Numbered from the stretch's first letter, positions 35,349 to 44,590 are shown. The stretch is 64,000 bases of DNA from Ruegeria sp. ANG-R (GCF_000813985.1 NZ_JWLJ01000006.1:62001-126000); one strand, 5' to 3'. Notes: generated by a model not told the origin, from the letters alone. Made by a program: numbers and translations.

Positions 35349-35490
35349 GCCGCGCTATCGCCAGACCGCGGGGTGGCGATCCTCGGGCTGTGCTGAGCAC
35401 TTTATGCCAGCCAAATCCGCAAAATGTTCAAACCGTGCGCTTACGGAGACAAATCGCCAGCCCATGCGGGCGGTCTGGCGACAGCGCGGC
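35349..35490. repeat. 142-nt long inverted repeat with nested hairpins
   Basis: The arms 35349-35369 and 35470-35490 are 21-nt inverted repeats with one mismatch. Inside, TGGCGAT (35374-35380) and ATCGCCA (35453-35459) continue the pairing, and each can alternatively pair with part of its own outer arm (35357-35363 with 35374-35380; 35454-35459 with 35476-35481). No convincing reading frame fits the element. It sits upstream of the esterase and downstream of the DUF2513 gene; it could be a MITE-like remnant or a structured RNA. Confidence 0.65.
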
Positions 35491-35539
35491 GGCCTATCGG
35501 CCTTTGCTCCACGCTCAATGGCAAGCATGAGACCAGAAC

Positions 35540-35947
35540 CTAGAACTCTACCCCGGTATGCTTCGATAGCTTTGTTTTGGCGAAACCGATAGCAAGAATC
35601 TTCACGACTTCCAGCGATGCACTACCACCAGTCTCGACTAGCGCCCGTTTGGTCTTCTCCCAGATGCCTTTATCGCGAACTGAATCTAAATAGTCATGAC
35701 CCGCCCAAGTGATCTTATAGGTCACCGGTTTATGGAATTTAGCCAATCCGTGATCGTATATAGCCCCCGGACGGAATGTAACTGGGACCTTCGCCGGATC
35801 GCGCACGTCGATCAACCCAGCCTCGGCCATCTTCTCCAACTGGTATCGGTCAAATTCGCAAGTCGTTTTCTTCAGCTCGAACTCCGCTGCCTCCGAAGCT
35901 TCCAACTCCAGCAGCAATTCCCGAATTCGATCTAAGTCCCTTTTCAC
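35540..35947 (-). CDS. DUF2513 family protein overlapping the pheS stop
   Basis: A 135-aa protein of the DUF2513 type, common on phages and mobile islands. Seen: [19 protein letters not shown], the winged-helix-like block [36 protein letters not shown] and the C-terminal helix [14 protein letters not shown]. Start is GTG at 35947, overlapping the pheS TGA as GTGA, so it is translated after pheS. Base use is visibly less GC-rich than pheS, suggesting recent arrival. The gene is followed by the inverted-repeat elements. Function unknown. Confidence 0.82.
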   Translation of the reverse strand: MKRDLDRIRELLLELEASEAAEFELKKTTCEFDRYQLEKMAEAGLIDVRDPAKVPVTFRPGAIYDHGLAKFHKPVTYKITWAGHDYLDSVRDKGIWEKTKRALVETGGSASLEVVKILAIGFAKTKLSKHTGVEF

Positions 35948-37017
35948 CTACTCAAACCACCATGCAGGTTAGGCATATCCAGCGCCGCGAACCCGTAGTG
36001 CCGCAACCAGCGCAGGTCGCTATCAAAGAACGCCCGCAAATCCGGAATACCGTATTTCAGCATCGCCAGACGGTCGATGCCGATGCCAAAGGCAAAGCCC
36101 TGATAGACCTCGGGATCAATCCCGCCGGCGGCGATCACCTTGGGGTGGACCATGCCAGAACCAAGAATCTCCATCCAGTCGTCGCCCTCGCCGATCTTCA
36201 ACTGGCCGTTATCCCAGGAACAGCGGATATCGACCTCGGCCGACGGCTCGGTGAAGGGGAAGTGCGAGGCGCGGAAGCGCAGCTCGACATCGTCGACCTC
36301 GAAGAACGCTTTCACGAACTCTTCCAGAACCCATTTCAGGTTCGCCATAGAGATGTCCTTGTCGATGGCCAGCCCCTCGACCTGATGGAACATCGGCGTA
36401 TGGGTCTGGTCATAATCGGCGCGGTAGACGCCGCCCGGGCAGATGATACGGATCGGCGCACCCTGCAGTTCCATCGAGCGAATCTGCACTGGCGAAGTAT
36501 GGGTGCGCAGCACATGCGGCGGGCGATTGTCGCCCTCGGCGCGGTGCATATAGAACGTGTCCATCTCGGCTCGCGCGGGGTGGTGGCCGGGGATATTCAG
36601 AGCGTCAAAGTTGTGCCAGTCGGTCTCGATCCGCGGCCCTTCGGCCACCGAGAAACCCAGTTCGGCAAAGATCGCGGTCAATTCCTCGGTCGCCTGGCTG
36701 ACCGGATGGATCGAGCCCTGACGGCGCGCGCGGGTCGGCAAGGTGACGTCCAGCCATTCGGTGCGCAGACGCTCATCCAGCGCAGCATCGGCCAGAGCGG
36801 CTTTCTTTGCAGAGAGGGCCGAGTTGATCTCATCCTTCAGAGCGTTCAGCGCGGGGCCTGCAACCTGACGTTCCTCGGGGGTCATCTTGCCCAGTTCACG
36901 CATCTTCAGCGCGACCTCGCCTTTTTTGCCCACGGCAGCGACGCGGATCGCCTCAAGCGCGTTTTCATCGCCTGCTTCGGCGATTTGGCCCAGATATTTT
37001 GCCTTAAGATCGTCCAT
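35944..37017 (-). CDS. pheS: Phenylalanine--tRNA ligase alpha subunit
   Basis: A 357-aa catalytic subunit. Seen: the N-terminal coiled-coil (residues 1-90), motif 2 region [40 protein letters not shown] and motif 3 [20 protein letters not shown] near residue 320. Together with PheT it forms phenylalanyl-tRNA synthetase. The C-terminus LHGGLSR looks native, so the DUF2513 gene starting at its stop did not truncate it. It may be cotranscribed with the genes that follow down to pheT. Confidence 0.97.
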   Translation of the reverse strand: MDDLKAKYLGQIAEAGDENALEAIRVAAVGKKGEVALKMRELGKMTPEERQVAGPALNALKDEINSALSAKKAALADAALDERLRTEWLDVTLPTRARRQGSIHPVSQATEELTAIFAELGFSVAEGPRIETDWHNFDALNIPGHHPARAEMDTFYMHRAEGDNRPPHVLRTHTSPVQIRSMELQGAPIRIICPGGVYRADYDQTHTPMFHQVEGLAIDKDISMANLKWVLEEFVKAFFEVDDVELRFRASHFPFTEPSAEVDIRCSWDNGQLKIGEGDDWMEILGSGMVHPKVIAAGGIDPEVYQGFAFGIGIDRLAMLKYGIPDLRAFFDSDLRWLRHYGFAALDMPNLHGGLSR

Positions 37018-37087
37018 TACGCCCTCTGAATTTGGTCGCCAACCTGCTATCGGCCCCGCCCCGCGATTGCAAGCGGGACGGCTGCGA

Positions 37088-38458
37088 TCAATAGCTGTAT
37101 TCGGGATAAATCCGGGTCAGGTCGCCATTCCAGTCGCCGTTATAGTGATCCAACAACTCATCAGCGGGAACTTTGCCGGTCTCTATGCTGTCCTTGAGCG
37201 CGTTCAGGAAATGTGTCTCATCCTGCACCAGACCGCCCGCTCCGGGACGCGCGCGGGACGCCAGACCGCTCTCGGCGATTGCGACCACTTCGCGGGCCAG
37301 ATCATGCATATTGATGCTGCCAACCTGCGCTTGCAGGCCATCCTTTGCAGCGGCACTGCGCATCTCCTCGCGGGTTTCGGCATCCCAGCCTTTGACCAGA
37401 TCCCACGCCGCGTCCAATGCGCCCTGATCGTAGGTCAATCCAACCCAGAAAGCGGGCAAAGCACACAGGCGCCGCCATGGGCCGCCATCAGCGCCGCGCA
37501 TTTCCATGAACTTCTTGATTCGCGCCTCGGGGAAGGCGGTGGTCAGGTGGTCAGCCCAATCGCTGAGCGTTGGCGTCTCACCCGGCAGCGCGGGCAGTTT
37601 GCCCTGCAGGAAGTCACGGAACGACTGGCCCAGCGCGTTGATGTAGTTACCGTCGCGATAGACGAAATACATCGGTACATCGAGCGCATATTGCACATAG
37701 CGTTCAAAACCGAAGCCCTCTTCGAACACAAAGGGCAGCATCCCGGTGCGCGCGTCATCCAGATGGCGCCAGATATAGCTGCGCCAGCTTTTCTGGCCGT
37801 TCACCTTGCCCTCGAAAAACGGGGAATTCGCGAACAGGGCCGTGGCCACGGGCTGCAACGCCAGAGCTACGCGCAGTTTCTGCACCATGTCGGCCTCGGA
37901 GCCGAAGTCGATATTGACCTGAACCGTACAGGTCCGCCGCATCATCGCGCGGCCCATGGTGCCGACCTGCTCCATATAGTCGTTCATCAGCCGGTAACGG
38001 CCTTTCGGCATCAGCGGCATCTCGTCATGGGTCCAGATCGGAGCCGCACCCAGGCCGATGAAGCCGACGCCGATCTTGTCGGCAATGTCCTTCACATCGC
38101 GCAAATGCGCGTTCACCTCGTCACAGGTTTCGTGAATGGTCTCCAGCGGCGCGCCTGACAATTCCAACTGCCCGCCAGGTTCCAGCGAGACATTGGCCCC
38201 GTCCTTTTCCAATCCGATCAGCTTGCCTGCTTCTTCAACCGGTGCCCAGCCGTGGCCGTCGCGCAAACCTTTGAGCACAGCAAGAATGGAGCGTTCGCCC
38301 TCATAAGGCAGCGGCTTCAGCGTGTCTTTGCAATAGCCGAATTTCTCGTGCTCGGTGCCAATACGCCAATCAGCCTTGGGCTTGCAGCCCGCTTCCAGAT
38401 ATTCGGCCAATTGCTCGTGGCGTTCGATTGGCCCGCCGCCGGACTGGGGGATGGACAT
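37088..38458 (-). CDS. gshA: Glutamate--cysteine ligase (plant/alphaproteobacterial type)
   Basis: A 456-aa enzyme for the first step of glutathione synthesis. Seen: [20 protein letters not shown] (Glu/Mg site), [20 protein letters not shown], the [18 protein letters not shown] block with substrate contact residues, and [21 protein letters not shown]. The sequence is of the plant-like class 3 shared by alphaproteobacteria, distinct from E. coli GshA. No neighbouring gshB in this window. Stands between pheS and a membrane-protein gene, all on the minus strand. Confidence 0.95.
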   Translation of the reverse strand: MSIPQSGGGPIERHEQLAEYLEAGCKPKADWRIGTEHEKFGYCKDTLKPLPYEGERSILAVLKGLRDGHGWAPVEEAGKLIGLEKDGANVSLEPGGQLELSGAPLETIHETCDEVNAHLRDVKDIADKIGVGFIGLGAAPIWTHDEMPLMPKGRYRLMNDYMEQVGTMGRAMMRRTCTVQVNIDFGSEADMVQKLRVALALQPVATALFANSPFFEGKVNGQKSWRSYIWRHLDDARTGMLPFVFEEGFGFERYVQYALDVPMYFVYRDGNYINALGQSFRDFLQGKLPALPGETPTLSDWADHLTTAFPEARIKKFMEMRGADGGPWRRLCALPAFWVGLTYDQGALDAAWDLVKGWDAETREEMRSAAAKDGLQAQVGSINMHDLAREVVAIAESGLASRARPGAGGLVQDETHFLNALKDSIETGKVPADELLDHYNGDWNGDLTRIYPEYSY

Positions 38459-38525
38459 GTGACCCGTGCTCCGATCCTGATGTGTCTGTCTTGTGGGTCA
38501 CTCCTGAGCGCAAACCGCGCCAGTG

Positions 38526-39053
38526 TCAATGCAGCCTGAGATGAGCGGGTCGTGAGGGCGTTCGTTCCCAGATCACCACCGGATGGGCCGCGCCACCGTT
38601 AAGTTCCGTCAGCATTTGCTCGGTTTTCAGCCCCGGCAGCGCTGAGAACACATCAAACAACGCCTCGGCCCCTTCGGCGTTCACCGGAATGTGAAGGGTC
38701 GGCTGCCCCGGTTGATCCAGAACCCATAGCGCGGGACGCGAGGTCGGGTCCAACGCCAGCCGCTCGATCTCACGCGTCGCGATTATACCGCCGTCGAGCG
38801 GCCCGAGATAGGTGATCTGACCTTCATCGATGGTCACGACACCCGGCCCGCCCGCGCCATTGCGAAAGCGCGTGCGCTGCACCCCGATCACCGCCAGAGC
38901 GATCGATACCGCGATCAGCAGCCACCCCAACCACGCCATCAATCCGCCAGGGCCACTGATCCAACTGAGGCCGAGGATCAGAACAAATCCTGCCACCAGT
39001 ACTTCGCGCCAGCGCCACAGGGCCAGCTTGGCTTCGGGTCGGATGAAACTCAT
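38526..39053 (-). CDS. Hypothetical protein with two membrane helices and a PH-like tail
   Basis: A 175-aa protein. Two hydrophobic segments (VLVAGFVLILGLSWISGPGG and MAWLGWLLIAVSIALAVIGV) at residues 19-60 are followed by a soluble beta-rich region: GVVTIDEGQITYLGPLDGGI, IERLALDPTSRPALWVLDQP and HIPVNAEGAEALFDVFSAL. The layout resembles small membrane PH-like proteins such as those in the pyrB operon of this window. It overlaps the GNAT gene by 4 bp. Not a recognised named family. Confidence 0.8.
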   Translation of the reverse strand: MSFIRPEAKLALWRWREVLVAGFVLILGLSWISGPGGLMAWLGWLLIAVSIALAVIGVQRTRFRNGAGGPGVVTIDEGQITYLGPLDGGIIATREIERLALDPTSRPALWVLDQPGQPTLHIPVNAEGAEALFDVFSALPGLKTEQMLTELNGGAAHPVVIWERTPSRPAHLRLH

Positions 39054-39898
39054 GCCACGTCCTCCGGGTTTTTGAACAAGATCAGCGAGTAATGACCCGC
39101 AGGCTGGAACCCAATGGATATATAGGCACGGGCCGCCGCTTCGGAAGCCGCAAAGAGAACAGCGCGAGAGACCCTTTTGTCCCGCGCCTCAACCAGATGC
39201 AGGGCAACGGCCGAACGCGCATAGCCCCGCCCCCGCAGTTCGGGTGGCGTATAAACGCCACCGATCTGCACCACATCGGGCAGGCGCGCGTTGAACCCGG
39301 TCATGCCAACCGGTTCACCATCAATCAGTAAAACCCTGTGAGAGCCGCGCGCAATATAGGCTTCGATATCTTTGACAGCCTGCTTCTGCGCACGTGCTGA
39401 AGCGAAATCCATGGCCTCGATCAGGTAACTCCGTCGCCACCCCTCGGTGACAGAGCGGTCAGCAACGGCAAGCGGTACCAGTTCAGCCCCGGTCAAGCTC
39501 GGGATTTGGAGGTTATTCAGTTCCAGCGAGAACCCCGGCTCGTCACTGTTCAGGGTCGCTGGCCGGTCCTCCCATCCCGCAATCCGCATGATCCGGCGGG
39601 CCTGAGTGGCCTCGGCAGCCATGCCAAACAGTGGTCGCCCCCGGATCAACTCGATCGCATTATTGAGCTGTTCGTCGCTACAGTCTGCGCATTGTGGCAA
39701 TACCATGCCTTCGTTTGTGATGGAAAAAACTGCGCGCGGACCGTCGCCCAGCACCCAGACATTCAACGCACGCGGATCGGCACCAGACAGGCCATGTTCG
39801 CGCAGATTGGCCAACGGAAACATAGATGTCTGAATGTGCCGGAACAAAAACGCGTCGATCTCCGAAAGGTCTGCATCCTGTGCCCGACGCCATGTCAT
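39050..39898 (-). CDS. GNAT family N-acetyltransferase
   Basis: A 282-aa acetyltransferase. The C-terminal half holds the acetyl-CoA pyrophosphate loop in GGVYTPPELRGRGYARSAVA (around residues 205-224), with the usual following helix HLVEARDKRVSRAVLF and the terminal IGFQPAGHYSLILF. The N-terminal half (residues 1-120) looks like a degenerate second GNAT-like or substrate domain. The substrate is unknown. Its ATG at 39898 overlaps the rsmE stop (ATGA), and its stop overlaps the membrane protein gene, giving one operon. Confidence 0.88.
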   Translation of the reverse strand: MTWRRAQDADLSEIDAFLFRHIQTSMFPLANLREHGLSGADPRALNVWVLGDGPRAVFSITNEGMVLPQCADCSDEQLNNAIELIRGRPLFGMAAEATQARRIMRIAGWEDRPATLNSDEPGFSLELNNLQIPSLTGAELVPLAVADRSVTEGWRRSYLIEAMDFASARAQKQAVKDIEAYIARGSHRVLLIDGEPVGMTGFNARLPDVVQIGGVYTPPELRGRGYARSAVALHLVEARDKRVSRAVLFAASEAAARAYISIGFQPAGHYSLILFKNPEDVA

Positions 39899-40620
39899 GA
39901 CCAGTCCCCCAGCGCCTGCTGCCACACCGTCATCGCCGCGACTGCTGCGGTGTCCGCGCGCAGGATACGCGGGCCGAGGCTGACCACATGCGCATATGGC
40001 AACGCCGACAGACGCTTGCGTTCAGACTCGGAAAACCCACCCTCAGGACCGATGAGTATAGCCCATGGCTGGCCCTTCTCGTTCCCGGCCAGCCGCAGGG
40101 CTGCACCGGCTTCGGCCTCGTCACAGAACATCAACTGACGATTTTCAGGCCATGCGGCAAGGAGGCGATCCAAGCGCTGCAGATCGGTGACTTCCGGCAC
40201 GAACATACCGCCGCATTGTTCCGCAGCCTCGACCGCATGTGCCTGCAGGCGATCCTGCCGGATACGTTCGGAGTTGGTGAATTCGGTCTGAACGGGCATA
40301 ATCCGCGATGCGCCCATCTCGGCCGCTTTTTCAACGATGAAATCGGTCCGGGCCTTTTTGATCGGAGCGAAAAGCAGCCACAGATCGGGCGGTAATTGCA
40401 ACGGTTTCGTCTGCTCTGCGCAGGACAGAACGCCATCGCGTTTGCCGGCTTCGACAACCTCGGCAACCCATTCGCCATCCTGCCCGTTGAACAAGGCAAC
40501 TCGCCCCCCAACCGACAGGCGCATGACGCCGAACAGATAGTGCGCGTGCTCACGCGTCAAAGGAACCGATTGCCCCGGACCCAAAGGGTGCTCTACATAC
40601 AGTCTGATCTTCGCATTCAT
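39895..40620 (-). CDS. rsmE: 16S rRNA (uracil-1498-N3)-methyltransferase
   Basis: A 241-aa SPOUT-fold enzyme that methylates U1498 in the 30S subunit. Seen: IRLYVEHPLGPGQSVPLTRE with the N-terminal PUA-like domain, WLLFAPIKKARTDFIVEKAA, EMGASRIMPVQTEFTNSER, and the SAM knot: LIGPEGGFSESERKRLSALP and SLGPRILRADTAAVAAM. All RsmE signatures are present. It begins 12 bp from the divergent ubiA start, so the two genes' promoters must lie inside each other. Confidence 0.95.
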   Translation of the reverse strand: MNAKIRLYVEHPLGPGQSVPLTREHAHYLFGVMRLSVGGRVALFNGQDGEWVAEVVEAGKRDGVLSCAEQTKPLQLPPDLWLLFAPIKKARTDFIVEKAAEMGASRIMPVQTEFTNSERIRQDRLQAHAVEAAEQCGGMFVPEVTDLQRLDRLLAAWPENRQLMFCDEAEAGAALRLAGNEKGQPWAILIGPEGGFSESERKRLSALPYAHVVSLGPRILRADTAAVAAMTVWQQALGDWS

Positions 40621-40632
40621 GAGACCCTACAT

Positions 40633-41595
40633 ATGCAAGGCAATGCCCCAACACCAGACGGTCAGGTCGCCGATGCCATAACCGGCAATTGGGTCGACAC
40701 CCATGCCCCCGCCTTTGCCCGCCCTTACCTGCGGCTCAGCCGCGCGGACCGGCCCATTGGCACGTGGTTGCTGCTGATACCCTGTTGGTGGGGTCTGGCG
40801 CTGGCGATCCTCAGCGACAGCACGCCGCGGTGGGAAGACCTCTGGATCGCCATCGGCTGCGCTATTGGTGCGTTTCTGATGCGCGGCGCGGGTTGTACAT
40901 GGAATGATATCACCGACCGCGAATTCGACGGGAAGGTCGAGCGCACAAGATCGCGCCCGATTCCATCCGGCCAGGTCAGCGTACGTCAGGCCGTGTTCTG
41001 GATGGTGCTGCAATGTCTGTTGGCTCTGGCGATTCTGCTGACTTTCAATCGGGCCGCCATAGCGATGGGTGTCCTGTCGCTGCTGCCAGTCACAATCTAT
41101 CCTTTCGCAAAACGGTTTACGTGGTGGCCGCAAGTCTTTCTGGGTCTGGCTTTCAACTGGGGCGCATTGCTGGCCTGGGCTGCCCATACCGGAACCGTGG
41201 GATGGCCCGCCATAATGCTCTACCTGTCGGGGATCGCCTGGACGTTGTTCTATGACACGATTTACGCCCATCAGGACGCAGAGGACGATGAACTGATCGG
41301 CATCAAATCTACCGCGCGGCTGTTCGGAACCGATACAGCCCGATGGCTCAAGTATTTTCTGGTCGGGACGGTCAGCCTTATGGGTCTTGCCATTATTGAT
41401 GCCGCGTTGCCCGAGGCGTCGGTTCTCGCCTTGGTCGTTGCCCTTGGCGGACCCTGGGCGATGGGTTGGCACTTGGCTTGGCAGTTGCGGGGTCTGGATA
41501 CGGAAGACAACGCCAAATTGCTGCAGCTTTTCCGGGCCAATCGCGACACCGGCTTGATTCCGCTGATCTTCCTCTGCGTCGCGCTTTTCCTCTGA
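40633..41595 (+). CDS. ubiA: 4-hydroxybenzoate polyprenyltransferase
   Basis: A 320-aa integral membrane prenyltransferase for ubiquinone synthesis. The two Mg-diphosphate motifs are intact: NDITDREFDGKVERTRSRPI (residues 94-113) and YAHQDAEDDELIGIKSTARL (around 214-233). Eight to nine hydrophobic segments follow the family pattern. The frame extends far upstream to 40396 inside rsmE, but the ATG at 40633 starts the recognisable N-terminus (SRADRPIGTWLLLIPCWWGL soon after). No Shine-Dalgarno is obvious. COQ9 in the same window acts in the same pathway. Confidence 0.95.
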   Translation: MQGNAPTPDGQVADAITGNWVDTHAPAFARPYLRLSRADRPIGTWLLLIPCWWGLALAILSDSTPRWEDLWIAIGCAIGAFLMRGAGCTWNDITDREFDGKVERTRSRPIPSGQVSVRQAVFWMVLQCLLALAILLTFNRAAIAMGVLSLLPVTIYPFAKRFTWWPQVFLGLAFNWGALLAWAAHTGTVGWPAIMLYLSGIAWTLFYDTIYAHQDAEDDELIGIKSTARLFGTDTARWLKYFLVGTVSLMGLAIIDAALPEASVLALVVALGGPWAMGWHLAWQLRGLDTEDNAKLLQLFRANRDTGLIPLIFLCVALFL

Positions 41596-41661
41596 TTGCA
41601 CCTCTGTGCCGGGCTCTGTATGAGTCCGAAATCAATCGACCGAGGAGTCTCGATCCCGCCC

Positions 41662-43581
41662 ATGCGCCTGCCTTATCCCATCGCCGTCGCGTTGATTTTT
41701 GCAGTCTCTGCCGTGTTGTCGCTGGTGGCCGCAGGTTTCTCTGTCAGCAAGATTGAAGATGCATCTGAACTGGCAGTGCGCCGTGCGCTGAATCTGCAGG
41801 GACATGACTGGGCCGAGGTCGAATCCGACGGGTTGCGCGTTGTCCTGACCGGTACCGCGCCAGACGAGGCCACCCGGTTCAATGCCCTGACCGCCGCCGG
41901 AACCGAGGTCGATACCTCGCGCGTGATCGACGAAATGGACGTCGCGCCCACAGCCGACCTGACCCCGCCCCGCTTCTCGGTCGAGATTTTGCGCAATGAC
42001 AGCGGCATTTCGATCATAGGACTGGTGCCTGCCAGTCTGGATCGCGACGAGTTGATCGACAGGCTGCAACGGCTGGATCGGGACGCACCCGTCTCGGACC
42101 TGATGGAAAGCGCGGACTATCCCGAACCCAGCAGATGGGATCAAGCCTTGGAGTATGCAATCCGGGCGCTGTCCAACTTGCCCCGTGCCAAGATATCGGC
42201 CAGCCCCGGGCTGGTACGCATTACTGCCATCGCCGATAGCCAGCAGGAAAAAGACCGGCTGGAGCAGGACCTGAACCGTGAGGCGCCCCCGGGGCTGCGG
42301 ATCGGCCTTTCCATTTCAGCACCCCGCCCGGTTATCACGCCATTTACCCTGCGGTATCTGATCAACGAGGACGGCGGGCAGTTTGATGCGTGCTCGGCCC
42401 AAAGCGAGGAGGCACGGGATCTCATCGTCGCAACCGCGCGCGAGTCAGGGCTGACTGGTCCATATTCCTGCACGATAGGCCTAGGCGTCCCCTCGCCCCG
42501 TTGGCCTAATGCGGCACAGCTGAGCATCCGGGCACTGGCCGAGATCGGGCAGGGTTCGATCACCATGTCAGATGCCGACATCACATTGGTCGCCGCACAG
42601 GATACCGACCCGTCTCTGTTCGACCGCATCGTCGGAGAGTTGGAGAACACCCTGCCCGAGGTATTTGTCCTTCACGCCGTCCTGCCCGAGCCCGAACCGG
42701 ATGATCCTGCGGGACCGGTCGAATTCAGCGCGACCCTCAGCCCGGAGGGTCTGGTGCAACTGCGAGGGCGGGTAAGTGACGAGACCCTGCGTAACATGAC
42801 CGACAGCTTTGCACGTGCCGCCTTTGGGTCCGAGCGGGTGCACACCGCCACCCGAATTGCGCCGGACCTGCCGGCGGAGTGGGCGGTGCGCGTTCTGGCG
42901 GGCCTCGACGCCTTGTCGCTTCTGCACAATGGAGCGCTGACGGTGACACCCGACACCGTTTCGCTGACAGGCATCAGTCATCACCCCGACGTTAAGGCCC
43001 TGATCGCAGGTATGCTGTCGGAGAAGCTGGGGGATGCGCAGGATTTCAACTTGTCGATTACTTATGTTGAGCCTCCGGCACCCAAAGATGCCCCGCCCGA
43101 TCCGGAGGTCTGCGAAGAGCGGATCGCCGAGGTTCAGAAGGGCAGCAAGATCGCCTTCGAACCCGGATCGGCGACAGTGGCCGCCGATTCGCGCGACGCG
43201 CTGAATCAGATCGCCGACATCCTGCGCGAATGCGGCCCGATCCGATTGGAAATTCAGGGCCATACCGACAGCCAGGGCCGAGAGGAAATGAACCAGCAAC
43301 TCAGTCAGGCCCGCGCGCAATCGATCCTGAACGAACTGCGCGGACGGCGCGTGCCGACCTCGAGCTTTTCTGCCGTCGGCTATGGCGAAACGCAGCCCAT
43401 CGCTGACAATGACACCGAGGAAGGGCGCGAAGAAAATCGCCGGATCAACTTTCACCTGATCCGGCCCGAGCCGGTCGCCAATACCGAAACCGGGCTTGAG
43501 GCCATGGAAGCAGAAACAGAAACACCGGACGCCGATGCCCCGGATGCGGGCTCAGAGGACCAGCAAAGTGAACAGAATTGA
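41662..43581 (+). CDS. OmpA-family protein with BON-like repeats
   Basis: A 639-aa protein. The N-terminus MRLPYPIAVALIFAVSAVLS is a membrane anchor or signal sequence. Residues 30-490 contain several repeats of the pattern ALEYAIRALSNLPRAKISAS and similar, resembling BON domains with alternating helices and strands. Residues 510-620 are an OmpA C-terminal domain: KIAFEPGSATVAADSRDALN, IQGHTDSQGREEMNQQLSQA and VGYGETQPIADNDTEEGREE, with the peptidoglycan-binding Asp/Arg residues. It should link the envelope to murein. Start at 41662 is a best guess; a GAGG lies too far upstream and another ATG is at 41620. Overlaps the next gene. Confidence 0.86.
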   Translation: MRLPYPIAVALIFAVSAVLSLVAAGFSVSKIEDASELAVRRALNLQGHDWAEVESDGLRVVLTGTAPDEATRFNALTAAGTEVDTSRVIDEMDVAPTADLTPPRFSVEILRNDSGISIIGLVPASLDRDELIDRLQRLDRDAPVSDLMESADYPEPSRWDQALEYAIRALSNLPRAKISASPGLVRITAIADSQQEKDRLEQDLNREAPPGLRIGLSISAPRPVITPFTLRYLINEDGGQFDACSAQSEEARDLIVATARESGLTGPYSCTIGLGVPSPRWPNAAQLSIRALAEIGQGSITMSDADITLVAAQDTDPSLFDRIVGELENTLPEVFVLHAVLPEPEPDDPAGPVEFSATLSPEGLVQLRGRVSDETLRNMTDSFARAAFGSERVHTATRIAPDLPAEWAVRVLAGLDALSLLHNGALTVTPDTVSLTGISHHPDVKALIAGMLSEKLGDAQDFNLSITYVEPPAPKDAPPDPEVCEERIAEVQKGSKIAFEPGSATVAADSRDALNQIADILRECGPIRLEIQGHTDSQGREEMNQQLSQARAQSILNELRGRRVPTSSFSAVGYGETQPIADNDTEEGREENRRINFHLIRPEPVANTETGLEAMEAETETPDADAPDAGSEDQQSEQN

Positions 43582-43888
43582 ATTTGTAATCGCCACCGCA
43601 ATCATCCTGTTCGCAGCGTTCTGTATGGGCTGGTTCGCCAATTGGCTGGCCCATCGTCTGTCTCGTGTCCGTCAAAGCGATGTGGCCGATCTGGATCGGA
43701 TGAGCCAGGAGTTGCACGAAGCCGAGGAAACCCGCGATCAGGCAATCACATACCTGCAGCAGCGCGAAGCAGAGCTGACGAACCAATTGACGCAAACCGA
43801 GGCTGAACTGAATGCGGCGATGGAAGGGTTGCGCGCAGCACGGCAGGAAGCCGAGGAAATGCGCGGTCGGATCAACAACGCCGACTGA
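43568..43888 (+). CDS. Single-pass membrane protein with coiled coil
   Basis: A 106-aa protein starting at GTG 43568, with AGAGGA about 9 bp upstream, and overlapping the OmpA-gene stop by 14 bp. Residues 4-30 are one membrane helix (EFVIATAIILFAAFCMGWFA), residues 40-100 a long Glu/Arg/Gln/Ala coiled coil (EETRDQAITYLQQREAELTN). The layout recalls small envelope-spanning or septal proteins. Tight coupling to the OmpA-like protein suggests a joint structural role, which is inferred. Not a family I recognise. Confidence 0.8.
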   Translation: MNRIEFVIATAIILFAAFCMGWFANWLAHRLSRVRQSDVADLDRMSQELHEAEETRDQAITYLQQREAELTNQLTQTEAELNAAMEGLRAARQEAEEMRGRINNAD

Positions 43889-43893
43889 TCGTC

Positions 43894-44337
43894 CTACCAA
43901 CGGGTCAGCGCGTCTTCGTCCTCTTCCTTCGCGGCGACCCATTCGGCGCCGGAGGTGGAGATTTCTTTCTTCCAGAACGGCGCGCGGGATTTGAGGTAAT
44001 CCATCAGATATTCCGCCGCCTCAAAGGCGTCCTTGCGATGCGGCGCCGCTGTGGCGACCATCATGATCCGGTCACCGGGGGCCAGACGCCCGTGCCGGTG
44101 AATCACCAGAACATCACCCAAAGACCAGCGATCCATCGCCTCTTGCGCGATTGCGGCCAGCGCCCGTTCGGTCATGCCCGGATAGTGTTCGATCTCCATG
44201 ACATCCAGATCCCCGGTCGTCAGATCACGCACAACGCCCGTGAACGTCACGATGGCCCCATTTGCGATAGCACCTTCTGCGAAGGCATTGGCCTCGACAC
44301 CCAGATCGAACGCTTCCTGCTGAACCGCTATGCGCAT
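43894..44337 (-). CDS. moaE: Molybdopterin synthase catalytic subunit
   Basis: A 147-aa large subunit of molybdopterin synthase. Seen: GAIVTFTGVVRDLTTGDLDV, the LEIEHYPGM-like MEIEHYPGMTERALA, VLVIHRHGRLAPGDRIMMVA and the Lys pair in FWKKEI near residue 120 that binds the precursor Z and the MoaD tail. Full-length. It lies 4 bp after moaD, in the run pgsA-moaD-moaE. Confidence 0.95.
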   Translation of the reverse strand: MRIAVQQEAFDLGVEANAFAEGAIANGAIVTFTGVVRDLTTGDLDVMEIEHYPGMTERALAAIAQEAMDRWSLGDVLVIHRHGRLAPGDRIMMVATAAPHRKDAFEAAEYLMDYLKSRAPFWKKEISTSGAEWVAAKEEDEDALTRW

Positions 44338-44341
44338 CGGG

Positions 44342-44587
44342 TCAGCCGCCGGTCATCGGTGGAAAAAACGCAACCTCGCGCACCCCGTTCAGCGGAGCAT
44401 CAAAGTCCGAAAGCTCCTGATCCAGCGCCACGCGCAAGGCCGACAGATCCGCGAACGCGGCGGCATAGCGATCTTCGCGTGCGCTCAGCTCGGCGACCAA
44501 GTCGGACACTGTCGCGGCCTCGGTCACGATTTTTTCTTTCGGCAGACCGATGCGTTCGCGCACCCAGGCGAAATACAGCACATCCAT
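44342..44587 (-). CDS. moaD: Molybdopterin synthase sulfur carrier subunit
   Basis: An 81-aa ubiquitin-like protein that carries sulfur as a C-terminal thiocarboxylate. The end VAFFPPMTGG has the required Gly-Gly, and VLYFAWVRERIGLPKEKI is the usual first strand and helix. It lies 3 bp after pgsA and 4 bp before moaE, so the three are one transcript. Confidence 0.93.
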   Translation of the reverse strand: MDVLYFAWVRERIGLPKEKIVTEAATVSDLVAELSAREDRYAAAFADLSALRVALDQELSDFDAPLNGVREVAFFPPMTGG

Positions 44588-44590
44588 CCC

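Noticed and set aside
35239..35592. Plus-strand frame across the hairpin elements
   Set aside because: Covers repeats and the DUF2513 end; codon content is not protein-like.
35962..38158. Long plus-strand frames over pheS and gshA
   Set aside because: Shadows of the clearly coding minus-strand genes.
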